The notes below the pieces were generated by a model, which made no database searches, was not told the origin of the DNA, and worked only from the letters and a program-made list of their open reading frames with translations. This document shows positions 8,976 through 17,289 of a stretch of 64,000 nucleotides of DNA, one piece after another (positions within the stretch are counted from its first letter, which is position 1; each line of letters opens with the position of its first letter). A program made the position numbers and the translations under genes. Origin of the DNA: a bacterium (GTDB taxonomy: Bacteria; Cyanobacteriota; Vampirovibrionia; Obscuribacterales; Obscuribacteraceae); contig WGMS01000008.1 in assembly GCA_016124935.1 (NCBI GenBank), positions 124,001 to 188,000 on the forward strand. Direction: 5' to 3'.

Positions 8976-9194
8976 TTAGGCGTAATCTTCGTACGCGGCA
9001 ACCATAGCGTCGTCGGCGGCTATGCAGAGACTGGCATTACGGGTCAAATCAGCCACAAAACCTGCGCGGCTGTTGATCTCGTGCATGTCCTTGAAAAATC
9101 CGATAAAGCCTTCTTTGAAAGAGAGAACTTTAGGCGGATTCTCGTTGTCTACGCATTCTCCGAAAAAATCATTCATATGGAGTGTTTGCCTCAT
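8976..9194 (-). CDS. Small acidic hypothetical protein upstream of the MazF-type toxin
   Basis: A 72-aa ORF on the same strand as the toxin and 133 bp upstream of it. It is acidic, with no membrane segment and no AbrB or ribbon-helix-helix antitoxin motif that I can see. No good ribosome-binding site precedes the ATG at 9194; an internal ATG at 9176 is an alternative. The surrounding 8.85-9.4 kb is visibly more AT-rich than its neighbours. It could be a divergent antitoxin or a chance ORF. Confidence 0.3.
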   Translation of the reverse strand: MRQTLHMNDFFGECVDNENPPKVLSFKEGFIGFFKDMHEINSRAGFVADLTRNASLCIAADDAMVAAYEDYA

Positions 9195-9397
9195 GGATGG
9201 CGGAATCGCAGTTTATTGTTTGAAGTATACAGGCTTTCAAGAGGTAGTTCAAGCTTTTTTAATATTAATCTAGAACGACTTCTTGAGTGTCTAAGAAAGA
9301 AACCAAGCTGAGTACTCAAATTCTTTATACCCATCCATTTTTTGAAAATACCGCCTTCAAAACATTTTTTTTGCGGCTCTCAGTGGGAATTTCACCA

Positions 9398-9814
9398 CTA
9401 AAAACGGTCAGGAAATTCTCTTTTTAAGAATTCAATCGTCCGCTGGGTACCGCCACCGGGCACGATAATCTCTTTAATGCCCTGGGATAAAAGCTGCTCG
9501 CGGTCTTCATCAGGTATAACACCGCCGCCGAAAACGAGAATGTCTTCTATACCCTGGTCCTTGAGGAGTTTGACCACCTTGGGCAGCAGCGTCATATGGG
9601 CGCCGGACAGAATGCTGAGCCCAATAGCATCAACGTCTTCCTGGACGGCGGTTTCGACAATCTCTTCCGGTGAGCGATGCAAGCCTGTATAGACCACTTC
9701 CACCCCGGCATCTCTCAGGGCTCTGGCTATCACCTTGGCTCCTCGATCATGACCATCGAGACCAGGCTTGCCGATTAGCACTCTTACTTTTCTTTTCGTC
9801 ATTGTCGCAACCAT
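9398..9814 (-). CDS. Methylmalonyl-CoA mutase-type B12-binding subunit
   Basis: A stand-alone cobalamin-binding domain of about 138 aa. The base-off His motif is in [13 protein letters not shown] (DxHxxG), followed by the family's [19 protein letters not shown], the GLSILSGAH loop and [11 protein letters not shown]. Such proteins partner a separate catalytic alpha subunit to isomerise methylmalonyl-CoA and succinyl-CoA, or related acyl-CoAs. The frame is open back to 9928, overlapping the next gene. I place the start at the ATG at 9814 because GGAAG lies 10 bases before it; ATG 9802 is also plausible. The large subunit is not in the window. A carboxylase beta subunit that could supply its substrate is at 32.3 kb. 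Confidence 0.88.
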   Translation of the reverse strand: MVATMTKRKVRVLIGKPGLDGHDRGAKVIARALRDAGVEVVYTGLHRSPEEIVETAVQEDVDAIGLSILSGAHMTLLPKVVKLLKDQGIEDILVFGGGVIPDEDREQLLSQGIKEIIVPGGGTQRTIEFLKREFPDRF

Positions 9815-9869
9815 TTCACGAATACTTCCAATACTCTCCATCTGACGAATAAGAGTATATCGCCTCGAT

Positions 9870-10385
9870 TCAGGCAGAATCGTCGCCCCGGGAGGTCTTG
9901 TGTACGATGGTACGGGCCAAGTCATCAAATGGCTTCAGATCGTACTTATTAATCAAATAAAAACATCTGGCTGTTTTGATTATGGAGAATTTGAAAAATC
10001 TGGGGATTTCGAAACTCTCTATTTGCTCCCATTTGAGGGTCCGGCGCCAGAAAAGGTTGTGAAGCCTTATAGATTCGGCGGTGGTCTCCACTTTATTAGC
10101 TTCGAAAAGCAGGGGGATCAAAAAGAGAAGGTTGATGATCCCTAGAAAAAGGAAGAAAAATACCTCCTTAAAAGGGTCCATGGTGTAGCCATGACGCAGA
10201 CGGGTGATAAAACTCATGGTCATGGAAATATTTAGCATTAGCATGACTATCGCCCCGAAATAACGAAAGCCTTTGCCGAACCAACCTCGCTGGTATGTAT
10301 GGGGAGCGTCGTAATCTAAATAAGGAAGCTTGTCCCCGGAACTGGACGTCTCCTCTTTTGCCCTCTGCTTCTTTCTTTTCGCCAT
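9870..10385 (-). CDS. Two-segment membrane protein with PH-like C-terminal domain
   Basis: The 171-aa protein has a basic, charged N-terminus, two membrane segments (about residues 40-63 and 74-97) and a soluble C-terminal domain. A strand-turn pattern there ([29 protein letters not shown]) resembles bacterial PH domains, which often sit after a membrane hairpin. No catalytic residues are seen. It is just upstream of the B12-binding subunit on the same strand, but no functional link is evident. Confidence 0.65.
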   Translation of the reverse strand: MAKRKKQRAKEETSSSGDKLPYLDYDAPHTYQRGWFGKGFRYFGAIVMLMLNISMTMSFITRLRHGYTMDPFKEVFFFLFLGIINLLFLIPLLFEANKVETTAESIRLHNLFWRRTLKWEQIESFEIPRFFKFSIIKTARCFYLINKYDLKPFDDLARTIVHKTSRGDDSA

Positions 10386-10505
10386 GAATTCGCCTTAAAA
10401 ACTTGGACATCCAATAGCATATACCGTTTTAAGGATAGAAAAAGAGCTTCCAAATGCGGTACAAAGAATTTTTGTCAGAACCCGTTCTATATATAAGGTG
10501 AGAAG

Positions 10506-12152
10506 ATGGCTAACAAAAAACTGGCTGAGTATTTATTCGACAGAATTCAAAATGCCGGAGTAGACTGCACCTTCGGAATTCCCGGAGACTTTGTTCTACC
10601 TGTCTACGCCGCTCAGCAGAAAACCAATCTCAAAACCGTTGTGATGACCCATGAACCTTCGGTGGGCTATGCCGCCGATGCCTATGCCCGGCTCAGAGGA
10701 CTGGGTATCGCCCTGGTCACCTACGGAGCCGGCGGTCTGAATATGATCAATCCGATAGGCCTTGCCTATGCCGAAGAATCTCCCGTTCTTGTGATCAGCG
10801 GCTCTCCCGAGACCCGTTACCGCAGCCAGAAACCCCATCTACATCACTGTGTCAAAACCTTCGACACCCAGTACAACGTCTTCAAAGAGGTGACCGAATC
10901 CCAGGCCCTGCTGCATAATCCGGTCACTGCCCAGGCTGAAATAGACCGGGTATTCAGCACCACCATCAAAGAATCGAGGCCTGGTTATCTGGAAATCCCA
11001 AGAGACATGGTCAATTACGACATCCCGGTAGAGGAACCAGCCGCTCCTTGCTCGATGGAGAGCGAAACACCGGCAACGGAAGAAGCGGTCAACGAGATCA
11101 TCGAGCGTCTTAAAAACGCCAGCAAACCGGTGCTTTTTGCCGGTGCCGAAGTGCGCCGCTTCAAGCTCCAGGACAAACTGGTTGCATTTGTGCAGGCCCT
11201 CAATCTGCCTGTGGTCACTTCAATTCTGGGCAAAGCTTCCTTTCCTGAAAGCCATCCCAATTTCATCGGCAACTATTTCGGTCAGTTCGGCAACCCCAGA
11301 GTCAGAGAGTATGTGGAATCTTCCGATTGCATCATCTCTATAGGAACAGTCCTGACCGAGATGGAGACCGCCGGCTATACAGCCAAGCTGCCCATCGAAA
11401 ACCTTATTCAAGCTACCGCCCGAGAAGTGGTAATCGGTCACCACAGCTACCACGGAGTCGATCTCAAATCAGTGATCGAGAGCTTGATTCAGAAATGCAC
11501 TGCCAAGGTAAAACCGACCATGCGTTTCGAGGTCCCCTCCATAGAAGAAGAAGCGCTGGTGATCTCGCCAGATGCAAAACAGTTGAGCGTGGCAGCCATG
11601 ATCGAAGACCTGAACGGCTTGCTCAACAATCATTATTCGGTGGTCTCCGATGTCGGCGACTGCCTCTACGCCGGCCTCAGCCTGAGAACCGATATCTTCA
11701 TCGCTCCAGGCTATTACTCGAGCATGGGCTTCGGAGTGCCGGCAGGTATAGGCGCCTATCTGGCAGATCCCGATAGAAGACCGATAATTCTAGTAGGAGA
11801 CGGCGGCTTCCAGATGACCGGCATGGAGATTTCCACTGCTGTAAAACTGGGCATCAATCCGATTATTATCGTCTTCAATAATGCCAGCTACGCCATGCTC
11901 AAGTTCATCGATCAGCAAAGAGACTACTATGACCTGGCCCGCTGGGATTATGCCGGTCTTGCCAAAGCGGTTGGCGGCAATGGCATCCAGGCGACAACCA
12001 GAGACGAATTTAAGAAAGCTCTCGATATAGCCAGAGATTCCAGCGGGCTTTTCCTGATTGACGCAGTGATCTCGAGCGAGGATATCTCGCCGACTCTAAA
12101 ACGGCTCACGGACCACTTCGGAGCTAAAGTGAGAGCCGCCCTGGCTTCCTGA
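10506..12152 (+). CDS. ThDP-dependent 2-oxoacid decarboxylase (PDC/IPDC/PPDC family)
   Basis: A 548-aa decarboxylase that should convert an alpha-keto acid to an aldehyde and CO2. Pyruvate-decarboxylase-family residues are present: Asp28 in GIPGDFVLP, the ThDP-activating Glu50 in HEPSVGYAADAYAR, the His113-His114 pair, and the cofactor motif GDGGFQMTG through FNNASYAM. The position equivalent to the catalytic Glu473 of Zymomonas PDC reads Leu465 (YAML instead of YTIE). I recall the same replacement in Azospirillum phenylpyruvate decarboxylase, so an aromatic keto acid is favoured over pyruvate. AGGTGAGAAG is a strong ribosome-binding site. The trp operon follows 2.8 kb downstream with two unrelated genes between. 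Confidence 0.88.
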   Translation: MANKKLAEYLFDRIQNAGVDCTFGIPGDFVLPVYAAQQKTNLKTVVMTHEPSVGYAADAYARLRGLGIALVTYGAGGLNMINPIGLAYAEESPVLVISGSPETRYRSQKPHLHHCVKTFDTQYNVFKEVTESQALLHNPVTAQAEIDRVFSTTIKESRPGYLEIPRDMVNYDIPVEEPAAPCSMESETPATEEAVNEIIERLKNASKPVLFAGAEVRRFKLQDKLVAFVQALNLPVVTSILGKASFPESHPNFIGNYFGQFGNPRVREYVESSDCIISIGTVLTEMETAGYTAKLPIENLIQATAREVVIGHHSYHGVDLKSVIESLIQKCTAKVKPTMRFEVPSIEEEALVISPDAKQLSVAAMIEDLNGLLNNHYSVVSDVGDCLYAGLSLRTDIFIAPGYYSSMGFGVPAGIGAYLADPDRRPIILVGDGGFQMTGMEISTAVKLGINPIIIVFNNASYAMLKFIDQQRDYYDLARWDYAGLAKAVGGNGIQATTRDEFKKALDIARDSSGLFLIDAVISSEDISPTLKRLTDHFGAKVRAALAS

Positions 12153-12169
12153 CATTAACCACGACTAAT

Positions 12170-12195
12170 ATTGCTGTCAGAGAAAAGACGGCAAT
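12170..12195 (+). terminator. Hairpin after the decarboxylase gene, weak terminator candidate
   Basis: ATTGCTGTC (12170-12178) pairs with GACGGCAAT (12187-12195), 9 bp including one G-U, over an 8-nt A-rich loop, 18 bp past the stop codon. There is no T run, so Rho-independent termination is uncertain. The rest of the 12153-12341 gap holds a second weak inverted repeat and nothing else I recognise. Confidence 0.3.
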
Positions 12196-12341
12196 TAATA
12201 CAGCGGCTACAAGCATGGTTACGGCAATCCGCCTGGAGCGGTGGGCGGTCCCGTTCGTGGCTGGGAGCACAATTAAATTCGGGTTCTGGTGCTCTAACAC
12301 ACTCTAATGCAATCGGGAATCTCCTCTTCTAAGATGCCGAT

Positions 12342-12740
12342 ATGAAAAAGCAATCCTCTGCAAAAGGAACCCTGGTCGCAACCTTATCCATTGCCCTTCT
12401 ATCCGCCTGGGCAACTCCTGCCCATGCCGACGGCAAGAAAGACCGTCTTACCGCTCTACCAAAAGCGGTGGGCGGAGCGATTGCCGGCGTGACCGTTGGC
12501 GTTCCGGTAAACATCGGTAAGAGCGTGAAGCGCATGACTTTCGACATGCACGATTCCATAAGCCAGAATTTTTCCTTCTCCGATGAGGCCGACGTGTACT
12601 CCAAGGTCGTAGCAGGAATACTGGCTGTGCCCTATGGACTGGTCGGAGGATGCATCTACGGCACTGTCAAAGGTCTGGAAAAAGGGGTTATTCAGGGCAG
12701 TGAAAAGCCTTTTTCAAAAGAGTCCTTTAGTTTGGAATAG
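12342..12740 (+). CDS. Small secreted or membrane-associated protein, glycine-rich
   Basis: No family recognised. The 132-aa protein has a clear signal peptide (Lys-rich start, hydrophobic core about residues 10-25, cleavage probably after THAHA-like PAHA). Two glycine/valine-rich hydrophobic stretches follow (AVGGAIAGVTVGVPVNIG and VVAGILAVPYGLVGG), separated by a polar helix. This looks like a small envelope protein that inserts in, or lies on, a membrane. Confidence 0.65.
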   Translation: MKKQSSAKGTLVATLSIALLSAWATPAHADGKKDRLTALPKAVGGAIAGVTVGVPVNIGKSVKRMTFDMHDSISQNFSFSDEADVYSKVVAGILAVPYGLVGGCIYGTVKGLEKGVIQGSEKPFSKESFSLE

Positions 12741-12866
12741 CCCGGATCAGACTGATAGAAACAGACTGCGTAATTTCCCCAATGACAGGCGCGTCCGGTT
12801 GGGGCAATATAAGAGCATCGCAATTAATTTTATTCCTGCAAATCTTGCATCGGTTTCTTTTTAATC

Positions 12867-14915
12867 ATGGGCAACTTTCTAGACAGTTACGATGGCAATG
12901 TAATCCGCATCAAACCTCAGGATGATCCGGATTCTAATAAAGGATCGCAGTCCGAAACAGCCGCCTCATTACTAGGTGACGCCCTCCACACCGCAGCCTA
13001 CAGTGCTCTCCAGAGCCCGCTCACCGCGGTCGCACAGACGGCTGACGCGGCGCTTGGCACCGACCTGACCGAATCGACCAAGTTTCTGCGCTCCCCCGAC
13101 GAGATAACTGATACATACTCGACAAGATGGCATACCCACCAGGTTGCCGCGGCGGCGGGCATGATCCTGCCGTTTATGCTCGCCCGCAAAGGAGCGAGGA
13201 ATATCCTCAAGACAGAAGCGGCCGTAGGCGGCGGAGCCTTCTGGAAAACCGCCGCGGTGAAAGAAGCGGCTTTATCAGGTTTCATCTACGAAGCGGCACT
13301 GCATCCCTCCGTCGGGACCCACGACAACCTACTTGATCTCGGTGTGGACCGCTTCAAGCAAGGACTCTCCGGCGCCGCCACCTTCGGCACCCTGAGCTAT
13401 GCCGGCATCGGTATCAGAAGTGGTGCCAAGGGTATGTTGGGAGAAACAGCACCGAACCTGACCAAATTCTTCGAAAATCCTATAACGGCTACAACCTTAG
13501 CAGGAGCTCCTGCCGGTCTGGTGAGCGCCCAGTCCAACTCGCTTTTGTTCGAAGGCAAGTTCGCCGACCTCGATACATCCGTAGAGAGCGCCTATGCCAT
13601 GTCCTTCGTAGGCGCCAGCCTGGCCGCAGCCCACCAGACACCGACCAGCAAGAACACCCTCTTGCCTCCACCATCAAATAAGCCCCTGGCTGAGCGCCTT
13701 GCCTCTCTAAAATCCAGTGCCGGAGAAAAGATCGAGAGAAGCAAATTCTTCATCCAGGAAAAAGCCGCCGAAGCATCGCGCGGTCTCGATATTCTGGTGA
13801 GCGATCTAGCCGGACCTCAGCCGGCCCTCGCCATGGCCGGCACGCCAGTTGGAATGAGAGCCTTTGAATTCGACGCACCAGCCAGATCGAAGGGAAACAA
13901 AGCCGTCAAGCCCGCTACCACAATGCACATGGAAGCACTGGATTTCGATGGTAGAAGCTCATCTTCCGGAAGACTCAGTGATCTGGAAGGCTCTCTGAAA
14001 CTGCCGGAGCGCCCGGAACTCAAAGAAAGCCGCGAGCGAAACCCGGAAGCAATTGCGGCCAGAGGAGAATCTGCTATCGACGTTCTACGAAGCCATTCTC
14101 TCCATGATATTGCCGACTTCGTCGCGTCCAACAAGACTCTCAGAGACCTTCGTGTAGATCCCGAAAGAGTCTTTCACGGCAACGATGCTCTTATAGTCAT
14201 GGAAGTACAGCCGAGCAAAGCTCTACCCGATGGAGCCGCCCTCAAAGCGATAGTACCGGAAGGCGGCTGGGAGAGTAGCTGGGGTAAACGTCCCGGCGAC
14301 GCGAAAATACTGGGTAAAGTACATGAAGTGGAGATGGGCTCCGGCAGCGCCTATGTGTACCTTCAGGAACTCGTCGAAGTACGTGATCGCTACGAGCCGC
14401 ATCTATTGGACGGCTACTTCCGGGGACTGGAAGGCAAAAATCTGGTCTTCGAAGAACCCGGCAACAATCCCAACAAACAGTTCGGAATCAGCCAGAGAAC
14501 CGGCAAGCTAGTTCTAATAGACTATCCGTCCACAGGAAAGCCCGGTCATATGCAGACTCTCACCGAGTTGATTCAGGGTCCTGAATATTTCGAGCAGATG
14601 TACGAGCGCGAAAACAATCGCATACGCGAAGGAAAATCCGAGGCAGAAGCAGAGGCCGAAGCAGTCGAATTGAGTCGATCCACCACCAGAGACTTCGAAA
14701 GACAGCGCTTTGTAGAAGAAAAAGGTCTGACTCCGGCAGAAAAAGAGATGATAGACCAGCTATCGATGGGCATCACCAAATCCGAACTGGCCGAATACAC
14801 CGCTCTCATGCGCGGTCAGCTGAATGCAGAAGGACTTCCCGACGTCAAAGGCATAATGCCTGAAATCAACGCCCTGGTGAAGAAAGCGAAAGCGGCAGGT
14901 ATAGAATTCGAATAG
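12867..14915 (+). CDS. Large hypothetical protein with Ala/Gly-rich helical N-terminal half
   Basis: A 682-aa protein with no clear family. The N-terminal 270 residues are rich in Ala, Gly and Thr and contain weakly hydrophobic helices (for example VAAAAGMILPFMLARKGAR), with no signal peptide. A linker follows, then a C-terminal region (about 390-680). There a run near residues 445-555 alternates strands and ends in GKLVLIDYP, somewhat like a kinase-type C-lobe approach but without a catalytic HRD or DFG. The last 100 residues are charged helices. The overall plan, an Ala/Gly-rich platform followed by an effector-like domain, resembles the protease at 44.8 kb. Function unknown. Confidence 0.75.
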   Translation: MGNFLDSYDGNVIRIKPQDDPDSNKGSQSETAASLLGDALHTAAYSALQSPLTAVAQTADAALGTDLTESTKFLRSPDEITDTYSTRWHTHQVAAAAGMILPFMLARKGARNILKTEAAVGGGAFWKTAAVKEAALSGFIYEAALHPSVGTHDNLLDLGVDRFKQGLSGAATFGTLSYAGIGIRSGAKGMLGETAPNLTKFFENPITATTLAGAPAGLVSAQSNSLLFEGKFADLDTSVESAYAMSFVGASLAAAHQTPTSKNTLLPPPSNKPLAERLASLKSSAGEKIERSKFFIQEKAAEASRGLDILVSDLAGPQPALAMAGTPVGMRAFEFDAPARSKGNKAVKPATTMHMEALDFDGRSSSSGRLSDLEGSLKLPERPELKESRERNPEAIAARGESAIDVLRSHSLHDIADFVASNKTLRDLRVDPERVFHGNDALIVMEVQPSKALPDGAALKAIVPEGGWESSWGKRPGDAKILGKVHEVEMGSGSAYVYLQELVEVRDRYEPHLLDGYFRGLEGKNLVFEEPGNNPNKQFGISQRTGKLVLIDYPSTGKPGHMQTLTELIQGPEYFEQMYERENNRIREGKSEAEAEAEAVELSRSTTRDFERQRFVEEKGLTPAEKEMIDQLSMGITKSELAEYTALMRGQLNAEGLPDVKGIMPEINALVKKAKAAGIEFE

Positions 14916-14969
14916 TTAGAGTGGGAAGCTAGGGCTTCGAAAAGTTACTTAACTCGAGAAGATTCGCCC

Positions 14970-14997
14970 TTGAAATTTCCTGCTTGCGTGCTAGCAT
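14970..14997 (+). promoter_or_regulatory. Putative trp operon promoter
   Basis: TTGAAA (14970-14975) and TAGCAT (14992-14997) are spaced by 16 bp and lie about 50 bp before the leader-peptide ATG. The spacing suits a short attenuator leader. Neither box is a perfect consensus. Confidence 0.4.
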
Positions 14998-15047
14998 TCT
15001 TATCGTGTCAGAAATTCTGTCCTTCATACAAGACTTTAAACAAAACG

Positions 15048-15125
15048 ATGAAGTTAAGACAAAGCCAAAATCAATTCTGGTGGAGCTGGTTCGAAGAAAC
15101 CGAGCCCCTCTCCTATTGGCGCTGA
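15048..15125 (+). CDS. trpL: trp operon leader peptide (attenuator peptide)
   Basis: A 25-codon ORF, ATG at 15048 to TGA at 15123-15125, reading MKLRQSQNQFWWSWF at its start and ending in SYWR. Four of the 25 codons are Trp: 15078-15080, 15081-15083, 15087-15089 and 15117-15119, two of them adjacent. It lies in the 333-bp gap before trpE and is followed 46 bp later by an intrinsic terminator. In classical attenuation, ribosome stalling on such codons when charged tRNA-Trp is scarce blocks terminator formation. The ribosome-binding site is poor (no GGAG upstream). The function is inferred from the layout. Confidence 0.8.
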   Translation: MKLRQSQNQFWWSWFEETEPLSYWR

Positions 15126-15171
15126 ATTTCAGATCAAGCGATTAAGTAAGAGAATTCAATCTAAGTAAAAG

Positions 15172-15213
15172 ACGGGCAAGGTTAAGACAAAAGTCACCAG
15201 CCCGTATTTTTTT
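15172..15213 (+). terminator. trp attenuator: intrinsic terminator ahead of trpE
   Basis: ACGGGC (15172-15177) pairs with GCCCGT (15200-15205). Inside, GGT (15180-15182) pairs with ACC (15196-15198) and GAC (15186-15188) with GTC (15193-15195), closing an AAAA loop. Seven Ts follow at 15207-15213. It ends 35 bp before the trpE ATG, so it must be read through for operon expression. A competing upstream fold is possible: TGAATT at the leader stop (15123-15128) with AATTCA (15153-15158), and GCCC at 15104-15107 with GGGC of the terminator arm. Confidence 0.75.
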
Positions 15214-15248
15214 GCATTGCTTTTTAGAAATCGAGGACACAGAAAGTC

Positions 15249-16724
15249 ATGACCGGGGAAACTATCCTATTTAAACCAAGGAAACTGCATTGCCTGTCCC
15301 TGGACAACAATTCAGAAAACAGACCGTTCATGCACCAGGGACGACCGATTGCTATTTTCGAACGCCGTTCAACCGACGCCGACTATATAATCACCGTGCT
15401 TAGAGCATCGGACAAAATCATTCTCCAGCCCGGCGCTCTAGAAAGCCGAAAGCAAAATTGTCCCTTCGACTATCTTGCCTCGGCTCTCGAAAGTCTGGCA
15501 AAGAGCGTCGACTGCTCCAACCTGACGCCCTATGCAGATATTCCCTTCAAGTATGGCTTCCTTGGCTATCTAGGCTACGGACTGACCGCCTCTCAGGCTA
15601 CCCTGGCCATACCTAGACAGAAGCAACGCTTCATCGATGTTCCCGATGCCGCATTGATAGTCCCGGGCGCCTTCAGCATTGAAGACCGCAAAAACGGAAA
15701 GCTCTATCTGATATCGGATATCGGCATCGAAGAGTGTACAAGCCTTACAACAATAGCGCCATATTCGGTGCCGACGGCTTCTTGCTCCTCGATAGAATCC
15801 AAAGCCTGCCCTTCTGTAGATCCTTCTATGACAAAAGAAGAATATATAGATAGAGTCAAGAGGGCAAAGGAATATATAAATGAAGGCGAAGCGTTTCAGA
15901 TAGTGCTTGCCCAGAGATTCTCTTGCGCCCTTGAAGAGTCGGCGCTAGCGCTTTTCGATAGAATAAGGCAGAGTGCCGCCGCCCCCTACGCTTACTATCT
16001 GGATCTGGATGATTTCCAGTATCTGGGATTCTCTCCCGAGAGCATGATCTCCATCGAAGGCGACAACGTATCCTTCAGAGCCCTTGCCGGCACCCGCCCC
16101 CGGGGCAAAGACCAGGTCGAGGACAATGCTCTTGCCGATGAGCTTCGCGAAAACGAGAAAGAAAACGCCGAGCATATGATGCTGGTTGATCTGGGTCGCA
16201 ATGACCTGGGTCGGGTCTGCCTCCAGGGTTCCATAGCAGTGGATAATCTCAAGCAGATCTTGAAATATCCAAACGTCATGCACCTCTCGACAGATCTGAA
16301 AGGCAGACTCGACTCCACAATCGGTCCTCTGAAAGCGGTTGGATCTTGCTTCCCCCGGGGCACCGTTTCTGGTGCCCCCAAGCGTCGCGCCCTCACTCTG
16401 CTTGCCGAGCTCGAACCAGAGCGCAGAGGCATCTATTCCGGGGCAGTGGGCACTATTGAAATAAGCGGAAACATAGATCTTGCCATCGCCATAAGATCCG
16501 CCACCATAAAAGACGGCATCGCCCATGTCCAGGCCGGCGCCGGTATTGTCTACGACTCCATACCGGAATGCGAGTATGAAGAGACTCGCATCAAAGCCGC
16601 CTCTATTATCGATCATATCAATCGGTCATGGCGAAGCCAGGACGACACCAATCACCCTGGCTTCACTCAACTCGCCTATCAAAAGGATAAGCACCATGAC
16701 CATACTTATAATCGACAACTATGA
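15249..16724 (+). CDS. trpE: Anthranilate synthase component I
   Basis: With TrpG, converts chorismate and glutamine to anthranilate, the first committed step of tryptophan synthesis. The C-terminal chorismate-binding domain is well conserved: GEAFQIVLAQRFS, YYLDLDDFQYLGFSPE, LAGTRPRGKD, LVDLGRNDLGRVC, GTVSGAPKRRAL and QAGAGIVYDS. The N-terminal region is divergent. The LLES element that binds feedback-inhibiting Trp in well-studied enzymes is not recognisable (the matching place reads roughly IAIFERRSTD). At 491 aa it is of normal length. A GAGGA lies 11 bases before the ATG. The end overlaps trpG by 29 bp. Confidence 0.93.
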   Translation: MTGETILFKPRKLHCLSLDNNSENRPFMHQGRPIAIFERRSTDADYIITVLRASDKIILQPGALESRKQNCPFDYLASALESLAKSVDCSNLTPYADIPFKYGFLGYLGYGLTASQATLAIPRQKQRFIDVPDAALIVPGAFSIEDRKNGKLYLISDIGIEECTSLTTIAPYSVPTASCSSIESKACPSVDPSMTKEEYIDRVKRAKEYINEGEAFQIVLAQRFSCALEESALALFDRIRQSAAAPYAYYLDLDDFQYLGFSPESMISIEGDNVSFRALAGTRPRGKDQVEDNALADELRENEKENAEHMMLVDLGRNDLGRVCLQGSIAVDNLKQILKYPNVMHLSTDLKGRLDSTIGPLKAVGSCFPRGTVSGAPKRRALTLLAELEPERRGIYSGAVGTIEISGNIDLAIAIRSATIKDGIAHVQAGAGIVYDSIPECEYEETRIKAASIIDHINRSWRSQDDTNHPGFTQLAYQKDKHHDHTYNRQL

Positions 16725-17289
16725 CTCTTTCACCTACAACATCGTCCAACAGGTAAAAAGCGTCCGCGAAAGAGCGACCGAAATCTATTTCAATGACGCC
16801 ATCGACTTCGAGCAGATTAGAGCAAAACGCCCAACCGGAATAATAATCTCTCCCGGTCCGGGGCATCCGGCAAGACCGGGAGACTTCGGCGTCTGTCGCC
16901 AGATAATCGAAAGGAGAGAAGAGCTGGGCTGCCCGATTCTGGGAATCTGCCTCGGCCACCAGGGCATAGCCCATATGCTCGGAGGGAAAATAGAAAAAGC
17001 TTCGCAGATCGTACACGGCAAGGTCAGTCGCCTCGAGACCGTGGCCAGATCAAGGCTGTTCAAGGGTATTCCACAATTTTTCGATGCGATGCGCTACCAC
17101 TCTCTAGTCGTCTCTCAAACGGACTTTCCGACAGACCTGACCGTAACCGCTATCGAACCGGGCACCCAGACGATTATGGCGCTGGAGCATCAAAAATATC
17201 CACTCTTCGGACTTCAATTCCATCCGGAATCAATCGGTACCAAATGCGGTTCGCAGATAATGAGGAATTTTTCAGAGCTATGTCACTAA
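16696..17289 (+). CDS. trpG: Anthranilate synthase component II, glutamine amidotransferase
   Basis: A 197-aa class I glutaminase that feeds ammonia to TrpE. Landmarks: IDNYDSFTYNIVQ at the N-terminus, the oxyanion loop ISPGPGHP, the nucleophilic Cys in GICLGHQGIAHMLGG, and the His-Glu pair in FHPES. The frame is open further upstream, but the ATG at 16696 has AAAAGGAT eight bases before it and matches the family start. It begins inside trpE and ends inside the start of trpD, a tightly coupled arrangement. Confidence 0.94.
   Translation: MTILIIDNYDSFTYNIVQQVKSVRERATEIYFNDAIDFEQIRAKRPTGIIISPGPGHPARPGDFGVCRQIIERREELGCPILGICLGHQGIAHMLGGKIEKASQIVHGKVSRLETVARSRLFKGIPQFFDAMRYHSLVVSQTDFPTDLTVTAIEPGTQTIMALEHQKYPLFGLQFHPESIGTKCGSQIMRNFSELCH

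Noticed and set aside
9805..9928. Upstream extension of the B12-binding subunit to the TTG at 9928
   Set aside because: It would overlap the neighbouring gene by 59 bp and add residues unlike the family N-terminus.
15945..16616. 223-codon minus-strand frame inside trpE
   Set aside because: It is antisense to the conserved chorismate-binding domain, with no ribosome-binding site and no family resemblance.
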